From Leifsonia sp. PS1209 (GTDB lineage Bacteria > Actinomycetota > Actinomycetes > Actinomycetales > Microbacteriaceae), in NCBI RefSeq assembly GCF_012317045.1, contig NZ_CP051154.1:2108001-2172000 (forward strand): a stretch of 64,000 nt of DNA, written 5' to 3'. Each line of letters opens with the position of its first letter. The first letter of the stretch is position 1. The notes beneath the pieces were generated by a model. The model did no database searches, was not told where the DNA came from, and was given only the letters and a program-made list of their open reading frames with translations. The translations under genes were made by a program, and so were the position numbers. Positions 29,210-37,648 of the stretch are shown here, piece by piece.

Positions 29210-29809
29210 GTGACCAGAATCTCCCTTGTTCGCCACGGTCAGACCGACTGGAACCTCGCCAAACGCATCCAGGGGTCGAGCGACATCCCGCTGAACGACA
29301 CGGGGCGCGAGCAGGCGGAGGCCACGGGCCGCGCGCTCGCCGGCGGCAGCTACGACGCCATCTACGCGAGCCCGCTGAGCCGCGCGAGCGAGACGGCCAG
29401 CATCATCGCGTCGCACACCGGTCTGGATGCTCCCCTGCCGCTCCCCGAGGTCGCGGAGCGCAGCTACGGCGACGCGGAGGGCCTCACCGGCGCCGAAATC
29501 CTGGCCCGCTGGCCGGAGGGCACGCCCGTGCCCGGCCGCGAATCCCGCGACCAGGTCGTCGAGCGCGCCCTCCCCGCCCTGCTGGAGCTCGGGGAGCGGC
29601 ACCAGGGCGAGTCCGTCATCGTGGTCAGCCACGGCGGCGTGATCGGCTCCCTGGTGCGCCACGTCACCGATCACGCGCTGCCCGGCCCCGGCGAGGTCAT
29701 CCCGAACGGCTCCGTGCACGAGTTCGTCTACGAGGACGGCACGCTCACGCTCGACCGCTTCAACCTCCACCCGGAGGACAGGGACCTGTTCACGGCGTCG
29801 GTGCTCTGA
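29210..29809 (+). CDS. Histidine phosphatase / phosphoglycerate-mutase-like protein
   Basis: 199 aa from a GTG. The phosphohistidine motif is LVRHGQTDWNLAKRIQG (RHG near residues 8-10) and the second catalytic His is in VVSHGGVIGSLVRH. The fold is branch-1 histidine phosphatase; the substrate is unknown (phosphoglycerate, sugar phosphates or a cofactor). The last 93 bases of this gene, plus 18 bp beyond it, are repeated at 31523-31633. The coding sequence here is intact and full length, so the insertion preserved function. Confidence 0.93.
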   Translation: MTRISLVRHGQTDWNLAKRIQGSSDIPLNDTGREQAEATGRALAGGSYDAIYASPLSRASETASIIASHTGLDAPLPLPEVAERSYGDAEGLTGAEILARWPEGTPVPGRESRDQVVERALPALLELGERHQGESVIVVSHGGVIGSLVRHVTDHALPGPGEVIPNGSVHEFVYEDGTLTLDRFNLHPEDRDLFTASVL

Positions 29810-29827
29810 GCCGCGCTCAGCCCTCCG
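29717..29827 (+). repeat. Left 111-bp direct repeat of the island
   Basis: Covers the last 31 codons of the histidine phosphatase gene (from HEFVYEDG), its stop and 18 bp beyond. The copy at 31523-31633 differs only at base 29803 (G here, A at 31609). It contains the palindrome CTGAGC-CGC-GCTCAG at 29806-29820, which overlaps the stop codon. Confidence 0.97.
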
Positions 29828-30079
29828 GTGTCCGAGATTCGGTCGACAGCCACGCAGATTCTGGTGTCGTGGGGGCCCGTACGCCGTGCATCACTGAACT
29901 GCCGTGAAGCGAATCGGCATGAGGCGTCCAACTCGATCACCACACCTGGTAGCACCCTGCGTCCGACAAAGGGTGCCTCGATGAAGTGCGCGGCCGAGAA
30001 GGTCACTCCCGGCCCTTTGCCCATGGACGCGGACTTCCCAAATGGGTTCAACGCCGAACCACAACCAGTCCACATCTAA
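29828..30079 (+). CDS. Short open frame of unknown status, possible gene remnant
   Basis: 83 aa from a GTG that begins exactly where the repeat ends, in the same frame as the phosphatase stop. No clear ribosome site, domain or membrane segment. Text such as TPGSTLRPTKGASMKCAAEKV and DADFPNGFNAEPQPVHI is not recognised. It could be the 3' piece of a gene cut off at the island boundary. Its stop overlaps the tail of the convergent membrane-protein gene by 4 bp. Confidence 0.3.
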   Translation: MSEIRSTATQILVSWGPVRRASLNCREANRHEASNSITTPGSTLRPTKGASMKCAAEKVTPGPLPMDADFPNGFNAEPQPVHI

Positions 30080-31389
30080 CTTCTTGGACGTCGGCTGCTG
30101 AAAGGCTTCCGGACGTGGAGTACCTTCACGCGTTTGGGCACGCGACTCGAATTGAAGTTTCGAGGACCTGTCGATCGCGCTCGCAGACGGTCCCGCCTAT
30201 TTCCAAAGAGTTCTTTCTGAACCTCGATTCGGTGTGTAAGTCGGTCCGCCTTCCTCAATTCGAATCCGACGCGGGCGAAGCGAGCAGCCCCACGAGGTGT
30301 CCAGCCAGACTTCGACCCACGCGACAGCCAGGCCAGAGGCGACGCAACCATGGCCTGAGTAGCGAAGCAGCCCACGGATAGAAGCACTCCAATTGTCACC
30401 TGCAAGGACTCTTCACCCGATTGCGTAGCAACCACGAGACCACCAGGCCCAGTTAAGACGAGGACTGCAACACTTGGCGTCCAACGGAGGACGTTTATGC
30501 AGCCCTTCTCGCGGGCATTCGGTACCAAGATAACTATCTCGGCAAGAACCGCGGCTACGAAGATTAACAGGCACCACACGAAGAAGATCGCCACCACTAG
30601 TCCAATGGACGCAGAAACCGCCTGTGTAGGCCAAGCCGAGAGTCCGTAATGTGTGGTGATGGCAGCCGTCGCACTGCCGACTGTGAGGACGAACACCAAA
30701 GCAAGCCACCCCGCGGCGATCAGAACGTAACGAAGGACCGGGGGACGGCTGCCTGGTGCCTGGTCGACCTTTCTCTCAAGCCGACTTGCTTCTAGAGGAA
30801 ACGTTTGGCGCACCGAGGCAAGAACCGCTTGTCTTTCTCGGACGAGTTGGTTCCTGGTATCGGCTTGCAAGCTTCGGGAGGCCGCGACGCACGCAAATGC
30901 CAAAATCAAACCGCAAGCGAGGACGGCGCACGTCACGAAGCTCACATTCGATCGGATTTGCGCAAGCAACATTAGCCCGAGGTTGAGTGTGACGAAGCCG
31001 ATGAACTGCGCGAGAGCACGCAGCTGTCGCAGGCTGCGCCGCGCGAGCTCGCTGTCGGAACGTTCAACGCCGAGCGTTGCTATCGCGAGCGCGACGATAC
31101 AGGACGACAAGACAAGGATTAGATCCCAGACATCGTCGCTACGGATCTGGCGAGCCCAACGCAGCGGCACCTGTGCAGCAGCCGCCCCCAACGACAGGAC
31201 ACCACCTTCCGAAAGAGAACTCCTCGATTCGCCATCGAACGCGCGGGCAAATCCACCGAAGATCCCGATGAGGACAGCTAGTAGATTCAGAAGTATCGCG
31301 TCAAGAGCAAGGGTGATCCGTAGGATGCCCCAAAATTGCCGCAGAGCTCCCGTCGCCCTGATCGCATGCTGCGCACTTTGGCCTCTCAT
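30076..31389 (-). CDS. Unknown polytopic membrane protein carried by the island
   Basis: 437 aa from the ATG at 31389. I do not recognise the family. About eight hydrophobic segments are seen near residues 25-47, 88-107, 125-145, 150-170, 222-248, 262-292, 306-322 and 330-352. An internal basic loop (about 172-215, with RNQLVRERQAVLASVRQTF) and a strongly basic C-terminal tail (about 375-437, RIEVQKELFGNRRDRLRARS onward) are probably cytoplasmic. No catalytic motif is apparent. Composition is less GC-rich than neighbouring genes, consistent with transfer. It is the only sizeable gene on the island, so it is the likely cargo. It could be a defence, toxin or transport protein; none can be argued from sequence. 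Confidence 0.65.
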   Translation of the reverse strand: MRGQSAQHAIRATGALRQFWGILRITLALDAILLNLLAVLIGIFGGFARAFDGESRSSLSEGGVLSLGAAAAQVPLRWARQIRSDDVWDLILVLSSCIVALAIATLGVERSDSELARRSLRQLRALAQFIGFVTLNLGLMLLAQIRSNVSFVTCAVLACGLILAFACVAASRSLQADTRNQLVRERQAVLASVRQTFPLEASRLERKVDQAPGSRPPVLRYVLIAAGWLALVFVLTVGSATAAITTHYGLSAWPTQAVSASIGLVVAIFFVWCLLIFVAAVLAEIVILVPNAREKGCINVLRWTPSVAVLVLTGPGGLVVATQSGEESLQVTIGVLLSVGCFATQAMVASPLAWLSRGSKSGWTPRGAARFARVGFELRKADRLTHRIEVQKELFGNRRDRLRARSTGPRNFNSSRVPKRVKVLHVRKPFSSRRPRS

Positions 31390-31522
31390 GGCTTACGCAG
31401 GTCCGCGGCACGCTCTCGCCTAACCTCACGTTCGAAGCATTGAACTATTAGCGTCAACTCGTTGAAATACTTCACGCTAACGCAGGATACATGCTCAAAA
31501 CGAGTTCGTCTCCGCCGAATCT

Positions 31523-31633
31523 CACGAGTTCGTCTACGAGGACGGCACGCTCACGCTCGACCGCTTCAACCTCCACCCGGAGGACAGGGACCTGTTCACG
31601 GCGTCGGTACTCTGAGCCGCGCTCAGCCCTCCG
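31523..31633 (+). repeat. Right 111-bp direct repeat, 3' fragment of the phosphatase gene
   Basis: Second copy of 29717-29827 with one mismatch. It encodes the last 31 codons and stop of the phosphatase in frame but has no start, so it is a gene fragment. Immediately before it, ACGAGTTCGTCT occurs at 31500-31511 and again inside the repeat at 31524-31535, a 12-bp match at the junction. Confidence 0.95.
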
Positions 31634-33685
31634 CTACATCCCTCCGCACGGCGTGAGCCCCTCGACCGCCGTTGTCAGGACGGTCGGGCCACCGATCAGG
31701 GTGACGGTACGGACGCCGAGGCGGCCCATGTCGGCCAGCACGCCAGTCGGCACGCAGCTGCCGGGAGCGAGGAACAGCGGCGAGGACGTCTTGCCTGCCC
31801 AGCTGCTCGCCGCGAGGGCATCCGGGTAGCCGAAGCCGGTGGCGATGATCGCCGTGGATGCGGTGGGGTACGTGGTCACGTTGACCGCCTCCGCCGTGGA
31901 GTACCTGTCCGATCCGGCGAGACGGCTGACCGCGAAGCCGCTCTGCGTCAGCGAGTACTCGACGCCGCTCGAGATCACCGACGTTCCGCCGACCAGTTCG
32001 ACCTTCGTCGCCCCGAGCGACCTCAGCAGCGCCGTCGTCGCCGCGTCAGCGGAGTCCGCAGCGCCGTTGACGAGCAGCACGGGAGCGCCCTTCGACCCCG
32101 CAGCCCCTCCGGCCGACAGCGCATCCGGGAAGTTCAGCCCGGAGGCCAGGTACACGGTGGTCGCGGACGAGAACGCCCCCGTCACCACGGAGCGCGAGGT
32201 GGAGAAGCGGTCGTCGCCCGCTGCGCGGCTCACCGTCGCCGACGGCGCCGCCGAGCGCAGCTGGCTCAGCACGTGGTCGGAGACGGATGCTGCGCCACCG
32301 GCGACCACGATCTTCGCCGGCTTGAGCCGTGCAACCTCCGCCGCGACATCCGGCGTGAGCCCGGTCGGCGGTGTGAGCAGCAGCGGGCCGCCGCGCTTCA
32401 CCGCTGCCGGTCCTGCCGCCAGCGCATCCGGATAGTTCAGGCCGGAGGCGACGTAGACGACCGGCGCCGTGCCGGGGAACGCCTTCTTCGAGACGGCCAC
32501 CGAGGTCGCGAAGCGGTCGCTGCCCGCCACCCGGTCGGTGGTGATCTTCCGCACCACGGACACGAGCGTGTTGCCCGAGTTCGCACCGGAGACGTACACG
32601 GACCCTGTCGCCTGGTTCACGGCGAGACCGGCGGGCGTCGGCACGGGGACATAGCCGACCACCGTCTTCGACGCGGTGGTGACCGCGAGCACCGCGTTCG
32701 CGGTTCCGCCCTCGAACGGCTGCGAGACGGCGACGTAGAGCGTGCCGGCCGTCTGGTCGACCTGGAGCGCCTCCGCCTGGGCGGGAAGGCCGATGGTCGC
32801 GGTCACGGCCGAGCCCCCGCGGGGCACGATCGCCAGCTCGTACGCGGACGAGAACGCCGACGTGCGACGGGAGACGTACACGGTGCCGGTGGACGGGTCG
32901 ACCGTCGTGACGTGCGCGATCCCCGTCAGCGGCACGGTGCGTGTCACCGTGTTCGTCGCCGTGCTGAGCGAGAACAGCGTGGAGTCCGTCGGCGACGACG
33001 TCACCGCGTACACGACGCCGCCAGCGGGGTCGATGGCGATCCCGGCCGGTTGCTGCTGTGTGGCCGGGAGCGCGACCGGCGTCGGCGTGACAGCCGTACC
33101 GCCGACCGCGGTGGCGATCTGCGCGGCGGTCAGCACCAGGAAGGATGGCGTCTGAGCTGCGCCCACCTGCCGGTCCCCGACGACGTAGACCGAGCCCGTC
33201 GCGGTGTCGACGGCGATCCCGCTGTCCCCGCTGGAACCGATCAGATGCACAGCGCCGAGCTGGATGGTCGCCACCTGCGTCAGGCTCGTGGTGCTGAACA
33301 CCGCGAGCGAGGTGGTCCCGGCGTTCAGGTCCTCGACCGTGACGTAGACGAGGTGCCGCGCCTCGTCGATGGCGACCCCCAGCGGGATGACCGGCAGAGG
33401 CAGCGTCTTCGTCAGAGAGCCGTCGGTGAGGTCGAGCACGGAGAGGTCGCTGTGCGCGCGTTCCGTCACCAGCGCGAACAGGGTGTTCGTGCCCTGGTCG
33501 ACCGCCATGGTGGGGATGGTCGCCATCCCGTCGCCACCACCGGGAACCACAGGGATCGTGTTCACCACCCCGTACAGGTCCTGGCTCGCGTTCGCGGGCA
33601 GCGCCCCCAACACGGCTCCCGCCATCGCGGTCACCGCCACGATCCCGACGGCAGCGGCCGTCCTCCCCCAGCGTCGCATCGACAT
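31634..33685 (-). CDS. Secreted protein: YncE-like propeller plus cell-wall-binding repeats
   Basis: 683 aa from the ATG at 33685. Signal peptide: RRWGRTAAAVGIVAVTAMAGAVLGALPANASQ. Residues about 35-390 repeat the pattern (V/A)D-x-x-T-G-(T/S)-V-Y-V, for example VDTATGSVYVVGDRQVG and NQATGSVYVSGANSG, typical of a YVTN/YncE beta-propeller. Residues about 395-683 hold three cell-wall-binding-2 repeats (RVAGSDRFATSVAVS, RAAGDDRFSTSRSVV, RLAGSDRYSTAEAVN). It should be exported and held on the wall. Its stop lies directly at the island's right repeat, and the glycosyltransferase gene is 55 bp upstream. Confidence 0.9.
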   Translation of the reverse strand: MSMRRWGRTAAAVGIVAVTAMAGAVLGALPANASQDLYGVVNTIPVVPGGGDGMATIPTMAVDQGTNTLFALVTERAHSDLSVLDLTDGSLTKTLPLPVIPLGVAIDEARHLVYVTVEDLNAGTTSLAVFSTTSLTQVATIQLGAVHLIGSSGDSGIAVDTATGSVYVVGDRQVGAAQTPSFLVLTAAQIATAVGGTAVTPTPVALPATQQQPAGIAIDPAGGVVYAVTSSPTDSTLFSLSTATNTVTRTVPLTGIAHVTTVDPSTGTVYVSRRTSAFSSAYELAIVPRGGSAVTATIGLPAQAEALQVDQTAGTLYVAVSQPFEGGTANAVLAVTTASKTVVGYVPVPTPAGLAVNQATGSVYVSGANSGNTLVSVVRKITTDRVAGSDRFATSVAVSKKAFPGTAPVVYVASGLNYPDALAAGPAAVKRGGPLLLTPPTGLTPDVAAEVARLKPAKIVVAGGAASVSDHVLSQLRSAAPSATVSRAAGDDRFSTSRSVVTGAFSSATTVYLASGLNFPDALSAGGAAGSKGAPVLLVNGAADSADAATTALLRSLGATKVELVGGTSVISSGVEYSLTQSGFAVSRLAGSDRYSTAEAVNVTTYPTASTAIIATGFGYPDALAASSWAGKTSSPLFLAPGSCVPTGVLADMGRLGVRTVTLIGGPTVLTTAVEGLTPCGGM

Positions 33686-33740
33686 TCCCCGTCCCCCTCA
33701 TTCGAAGTGTGCACCACTGCACATCGACGCGATTATGACA

Positions 33741-34832
33741 TCAATCGAGCTTTCGTTTCGCCCTTGCAGCCGCCGCGGTGAGCACCGTGAGAAGATGTTC
33801 AGACGACGCGTCCCAGGTGAAGCGCTCCGCTTCGCGTTTCGACGCGGCCGATCGGGCGGCCCAGACGCCCTCCTCCTCCAGGTGCCGGATGCGCGCGGCG
33901 GCCTGCTCGGCGGAGTCCGGTTCGAAGAACAGCGCGGCCTCTCCCCCGATCTCCCGGAAGATCGGGATGTCGCTGACCACCACGGGCGTGCCGAGGGTCA
34001 TCGCCTCGACCAGCGGGATGCCGAACCCCTCGTCGTGCGACGCCGACACCAGGGCCGTCGCCGCAGCGACCGTGTCCGCATACTCCTCGTCGCTCGCCCC
34101 GTTGTGGAACACGATCCGCGCCTCCGGGGCGACAGCGGCCAGCCTGGCACGCTCCGCGTCGCTCACCCTGCTCATCAGGTGCAGCTCGTAGTCGGGAAGC
34201 AGCGCTGCGGCGCGCACGAGCGTCTCGACGTTCTTGTACGGCATGAACGAGCCCATGTAGACCAGCGATTTCGTCTCCGGGCTGGTACGGGATGCGCGGA
34301 CAGGGTCGAGCTCCGGCATGTCGGCCGCGTTCGGCACCACGTGCACGGGCCGCCTGGTCAGCTTGTGCTCGGCGATCAGCTGCTTGGTGGTCTGCGAGAC
34401 CGTCACCACCGCATCCGACCGGTTGAGCAGCAGCCGCTGCGGCCACCAGGCCAGGTGGTACAGCCGCCAGAGCAACCGGATGGGCGCTGGCAGATCGCGC
34501 GGTGGCGTGCGGTTTCGGTAGTAGATGAGGTCGTGCACAGTGAGCACCAGCCGGTAGCGGCGGCCCCAGCCGCCCATCGTCTGCATCGGCGTGAACACCA
34601 CGTCCGGCTTCAGCCGGTTGACCTGCTTGGCCACCCACGGCTCTCCCGCGCTGGTCGGAGAACCGATCAGCTCCCACGGCAGGTTCGGCAGCATCTCCAG
34701 CTGGCGGTGGTCGCTGATCAGCATGGTGACGGGGTGGCGTTTCGCCAGGGCTCCGACGAGCCCGGCCGTGTAGCGGCTGATCCCGTCGTGGCGGCCGATT
34801 CTGGTGTAACGGCAGTCGAACACGATCTTCAT
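33741..34832 (-). CDS. GT4-family glycosyltransferase
   Basis: 363 aa from the ATG at 34832, overlapping the hydrolase stop by 4 nt (ATGA). GT-B fold with an N-terminal KIVFDCRYTRIGRHDGISRYTAGLVGAL. The C-terminal nucleotide-sugar site includes YMGSFMPYKNVETLVRAAALLPDY and SASHDEGFGIPLVEAMTLGTPVVVSDIPIFREIGG with the E-x7-E signature. The acceptor is unknown. Coupling to an alpha/beta hydrolase and closeness to a cell-wall-binding protein hint at envelope glycan work, but this is inference. Confidence 0.92.
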   Translation of the reverse strand: MKIVFDCRYTRIGRHDGISRYTAGLVGALAKRHPVTMLISDHRQLEMLPNLPWELIGSPTSAGEPWVAKQVNRLKPDVVFTPMQTMGGWGRRYRLVLTVHDLIYYRNRTPPRDLPAPIRLLWRLYHLAWWPQRLLLNRSDAVVTVSQTTKQLIAEHKLTRRPVHVVPNAADMPELDPVRASRTSPETKSLVYMGSFMPYKNVETLVRAAALLPDYELHLMSRVSDAERARLAAVAPEARIVFHNGASDEEYADTVAAATALVSASHDEGFGIPLVEAMTLGTPVVVSDIPIFREIGGEAALFFEPDSAEQAAARIRHLEEEGVWAARSAASKREAERFTWDASSEHLLTVLTAAAARAKRKLD

Positions 34833-35743
34833 GCCAGGAAGTCCTCGATCGCTCTGGCGGCCTCTGCCGGGGTCTCGTAGTGGATGAGGTGGCCGACGCC
34901 GGGGATGACGACGAGCCGCGCATCCGGGAACAGCTTCTGCAGCCGGTACTGGGCGGAGATGGGCGTGATGTCGTCCTTCTGCGCCGCCACCAGCAGCGTC
35001 CGCTCCGGGATGCGCGCCGCGTACTCGCTGACGTCGTGCGACACCGAGGCGGTGAACGCGTCGAGCACCACATCCCTGTCGCTGAACGCGCTGAAGTAGC
35101 GGTCGTGCTGGTCGTGGATCCAGCGCCGAAGCGATCTGTCCTTGGTCTTCGCCATCGTCACGCTCATCACGCGCACGATCGCGCGGTTGCGCAGCAGGCC
35201 GAAGCCGAGGCCACGGGGCAGCGCAGCAGCGAGCCAGTAGTAGAAGATCGCGAGGCGCGTCATGATGCCGCGCGGTCCTTCGAGCGCCGGCTGGCCGATC
35301 GGGTTGACCAGGACGACGTCGTTCGGGTGCAGCGCATCCGGTGCCGCCTCGTCCGCCAGGGCCGCCGACACCACGATGGAACCGAACGAGTGGCCGAGCA
35401 GCACGAACCTGCCGTCGATCCCGAGCGACCCGGCGAACGCCCGCAGCCAGCGCGCATACCCGTCGATGTCGTGCTTCGCCTGCGTCAGAGGGGTGGATGC
35501 TCCGAAGCCCGGCAGATCGGGTGAGATCATCCGCACGCCGGGCAGCTGGGCGACCACCGGCTCCAGGCCGTGGTGGTCGCCGCGGAAGCCGTGGACCAGC
35601 ACGAGCGTCGTCGGCGCCGACGGGTCTCCGTAGTCCCAGTACCGGGTGGTGCCGCCGAGGATCGACACCTCGGCCGTGCGCACCGGTAGACGGTCGAGCG
35701 CGTCGGCGTATGGTGAAGCAGTATGTGCGGAGGAAGGGCTCAT
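34829..35743 (-). CDS. Alpha/beta-fold hydrolase
   Basis: 304 aa from the ATG at 35743. HGFRGDH after strand 3 forms the oxyanion hole. The nucleophile elbow is LLGHSFGSIVVS. A late Asp is in AAQKDDITP and the catalytic His is in PGVGHLIHYETP. No signal peptide. The substrate is unknown. Translationally coupled to the downstream glycosyltransferase. It is divergent from trehalose synthase across a 134-bp gap. Confidence 0.92.
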   Translation of the reverse strand: MSPSSAHTASPYADALDRLPVRTAEVSILGGTTRYWDYGDPSAPTTLVLVHGFRGDHHGLEPVVAQLPGVRMISPDLPGFGASTPLTQAKHDIDGYARWLRAFAGSLGIDGRFVLLGHSFGSIVVSAALADEAAPDALHPNDVVLVNPIGQPALEGPRGIMTRLAIFYYWLAAALPRGLGFGLLRNRAIVRVMSVTMAKTKDRSLRRWIHDQHDRYFSAFSDRDVVLDAFTASVSHDVSEYAARIPERTLLVAAQKDDITPISAQYRLQKLFPDARLVVIPGVGHLIHYETPAEAARAIEDFLA

Positions 35744-35836
35744 CGCAGACCAGTCTAGGCAGCGCGGATGCCACCCCCGGCAATGTGCTCGCAGGACTGG
35801 ACACGGCACTATCGCGACCACCTAGACTCGACTGGT

Positions 35837-35850
35837 TGTAATCGCTTGCA
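35837..35850. promoter_or_regulatory. LacI-family operator upstream of treS
   Basis: TGTAATCGCTTGCA fits the LacI/GalR-type palindrome TGnAAnCGnTTnCA exactly, with the central CG. It lies 27 bp before the treS GTG. A sugar-responsive repressor is suggested; none is encoded in the window. Confidence 0.65.
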
Positions 35851-35877
35851 GTCGGCCACCGTGCCGGAAGGAGAACC

Positions 35878-37587
35878 GTGAGTTTCACTGCGCCCATCAC
35901 GCTGCCCGGGCTCACCCTCGACCCGCAGTGGTACCGCCGGTCGGTGTTCTACGAGGTCATGGTGCGGTCGTTCGTCGACAGCAACGGAGACGGGTCCGGT
36001 GACCTCGCCGGGCTCACCTCGAAACTCGACTACCTGCAGTGGCTCGGCATCGACGCGCTCTGGCTCCCGCCGTTCTTCCAGTCGCCGCTGCGCGACGGTG
36101 GATACGACGTGTCGGACTTCCGCGCGATCCTCCCCGAGTTCGGCACGATCGACGAGTTCCGCGACCTCGTGACCAAGGCCCACGAGCGCAACATGCGCAT
36201 CATCATCGACCTGCCGATGAACCACACGTCCGACCAGCACGAGTGGTTCCAGCAGTCCCGCTCCGACCCGGAGGGGCCGTACGGCGACTTCTACGTCTGG
36301 AACGACACCGACGACAAGTGGCCGGACATCCGCATCATCTTCGTCGACACCGAGGACTCCAACTGGGCGTTCGACGAGGCGCGCCGCCAGTACTACTTCC
36401 ACCGCTTCTTCTCGCACCAGCCCGACCTCAACTTCGAGAACCCGGCCGTGCACGAGGCGATGTTCGACATCGTCCGGTTCTGGCTCGACCTCGGCGTCGA
36501 CGGCTTCCGGCTGGATGCGATCCCCTACCTCTACGAGTCCGACGAGGGCAACGGCGAGGGCGAGCCGAAGACGCACGACTTCATCAAGAAGCTGCGCGAG
36601 ATGGTCGACCGCGAGTACCCGGGCCGCATGATGGTCGCCGAGGCGAACCAGTGGCCGCGCGAGGTCGCCGCGTTCTTCGGAACGGAGGAGGAGCCGGAGT
36701 GCCACATGGCGTTCGACTTCCCCGTCATGCCGCGCATCTTCTATGCGCTGCGCTCGCAGCAGTCCGCCGAGCTGGTGAGGGTGCTGTCCGAGACGCTCGA
36801 CGTGCCGGACGGCTCCGCCTGGGGCGTCTTCCTCCGCAACCACGACGAACTGACGCTCGAGATGGTCAGCGAGGAGTACCGGCAGGCCATGTACGGCTGG
36901 TATGCGTACGACCCACGGATGCGCGCCAACATCGGCATCCGGCGCCGCCTCGCTCCCCTGCTCGACAACTCGCGCGCCGAGCTCGAACTGGCGCACGCCC
37001 TGCTGTTCTCCCTCCCAGGCAGCCCGTTCCTCTACTACGGCGACGAAATCGGGATGGGCGACAACATCTGGCTGCCCGACCGCGACAGCTCCCGCACGCC
37101 GATGCAGTGGACGCCGGACCGCAACGCCGGCTTCTCCACCGCAGACCCCGGCAAGCTCTTCCTGCCCGTCGTCCAGTCGCTGGTGTACCACTACAACCAG
37201 GTGAACGTGGAGGCCCAGCTCGCCCAGTCGCGCTCGCTGCTGCACTGGATCCGCAACGTGATCCACGTGCGGAAGGCGCATCCGGTGTTCGGGCTCGGCA
37301 CGATCCGGGTGCTGCAGACCAACCACGAGTCCGTGCTGGCGTTCGTGCGCTCGTACGAGGGCAGCGGTTCGCACTTCGGCGACCAGCCGGAGGACGTGCT
37401 GTGCGTGTTCTCGTTCGCGCACAACCCGGTGTCGGTCTCGCTGGAGGCGCCGGAGTTCGCCGGAGCGACGCTGTACGACCTGTTCGGCGGCGCGGAGTTC
37501 CCGACCGTCGCGGAGGACGGCCGGTTCACGCTGACGCTCGGCACGCAGAACTTCTACTGGCTGCACATCGAGCCCCGCCACAGCTGA
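35878..37587 (+). CDS. treS: Maltose alpha-D-glucosyltransferase (trehalose synthase)
   Basis: 569 aa from a GTG behind GGAAGGAGA. GH13 subfamily 16. The opening WYRRSVFYEVMVRSFVDSNGDGSGDLAGL, the nucleophile segment DGFRLDAIPYLYE and RNHDELTLEMV are diagnostic. It interconverts maltose and trehalose. In actinobacteria this links glycogen and trehalose pools, which fits the glgA/glgC pair 2.4 kb away. No maltokinase fusion or gene is seen. The length is normal. A LacI-type operator precedes it. Confidence 0.95.
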   Translation: MSFTAPITLPGLTLDPQWYRRSVFYEVMVRSFVDSNGDGSGDLAGLTSKLDYLQWLGIDALWLPPFFQSPLRDGGYDVSDFRAILPEFGTIDEFRDLVTKAHERNMRIIIDLPMNHTSDQHEWFQQSRSDPEGPYGDFYVWNDTDDKWPDIRIIFVDTEDSNWAFDEARRQYYFHRFFSHQPDLNFENPAVHEAMFDIVRFWLDLGVDGFRLDAIPYLYESDEGNGEGEPKTHDFIKKLREMVDREYPGRMMVAEANQWPREVAAFFGTEEEPECHMAFDFPVMPRIFYALRSQQSAELVRVLSETLDVPDGSAWGVFLRNHDELTLEMVSEEYRQAMYGWYAYDPRMRANIGIRRRLAPLLDNSRAELELAHALLFSLPGSPFLYYGDEIGMGDNIWLPDRDSSRTPMQWTPDRNAGFSTADPGKLFLPVVQSLVYHYNQVNVEAQLAQSRSLLHWIRNVIHVRKAHPVFGLGTIRVLQTNHESVLAFVRSYEGSGSHFGDQPEDVLCVFSFAHNPVSVSLEAPEFAGATLYDLFGGAEFPTVAEDGRFTLTLGTQNFYWLHIEPRHS

Positions 37588-37648
37588 GCATCCTGGCGAG
37601 GGCCGTGTCGGTCCCTGGCCTGACGGTGGTCGCTCATACGCTGAATCC

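Larger units (their letters stand above)
29717..31633. mobile_element. Putative small genomic island bounded by 111-bp repeats
   Basis: About 1.7 kb of unique DNA between two near-identical 111-bp repeats (repeat offset 1806 bp). Its base composition is clearly lower in GC than the flanks: for example 31441-31500 is 24 G/C of 60. The left repeat completes the phosphatase gene; the right one leads directly into the neighbouring cell-wall gene. That layout resembles an integrated element that restored the 3' end of its target gene. No integrase, transposase or terminal inverted repeat is visible. A remnant element or an illegitimate duplication-insertion is therefore equally possible. Confidence 0.7.

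Noticed and set aside
29717-31633. Insertion sequence or composite transposon
   Set aside because: No transposase and no terminal inverted repeats; 111-bp flanking duplications are far longer than any target-site duplication.
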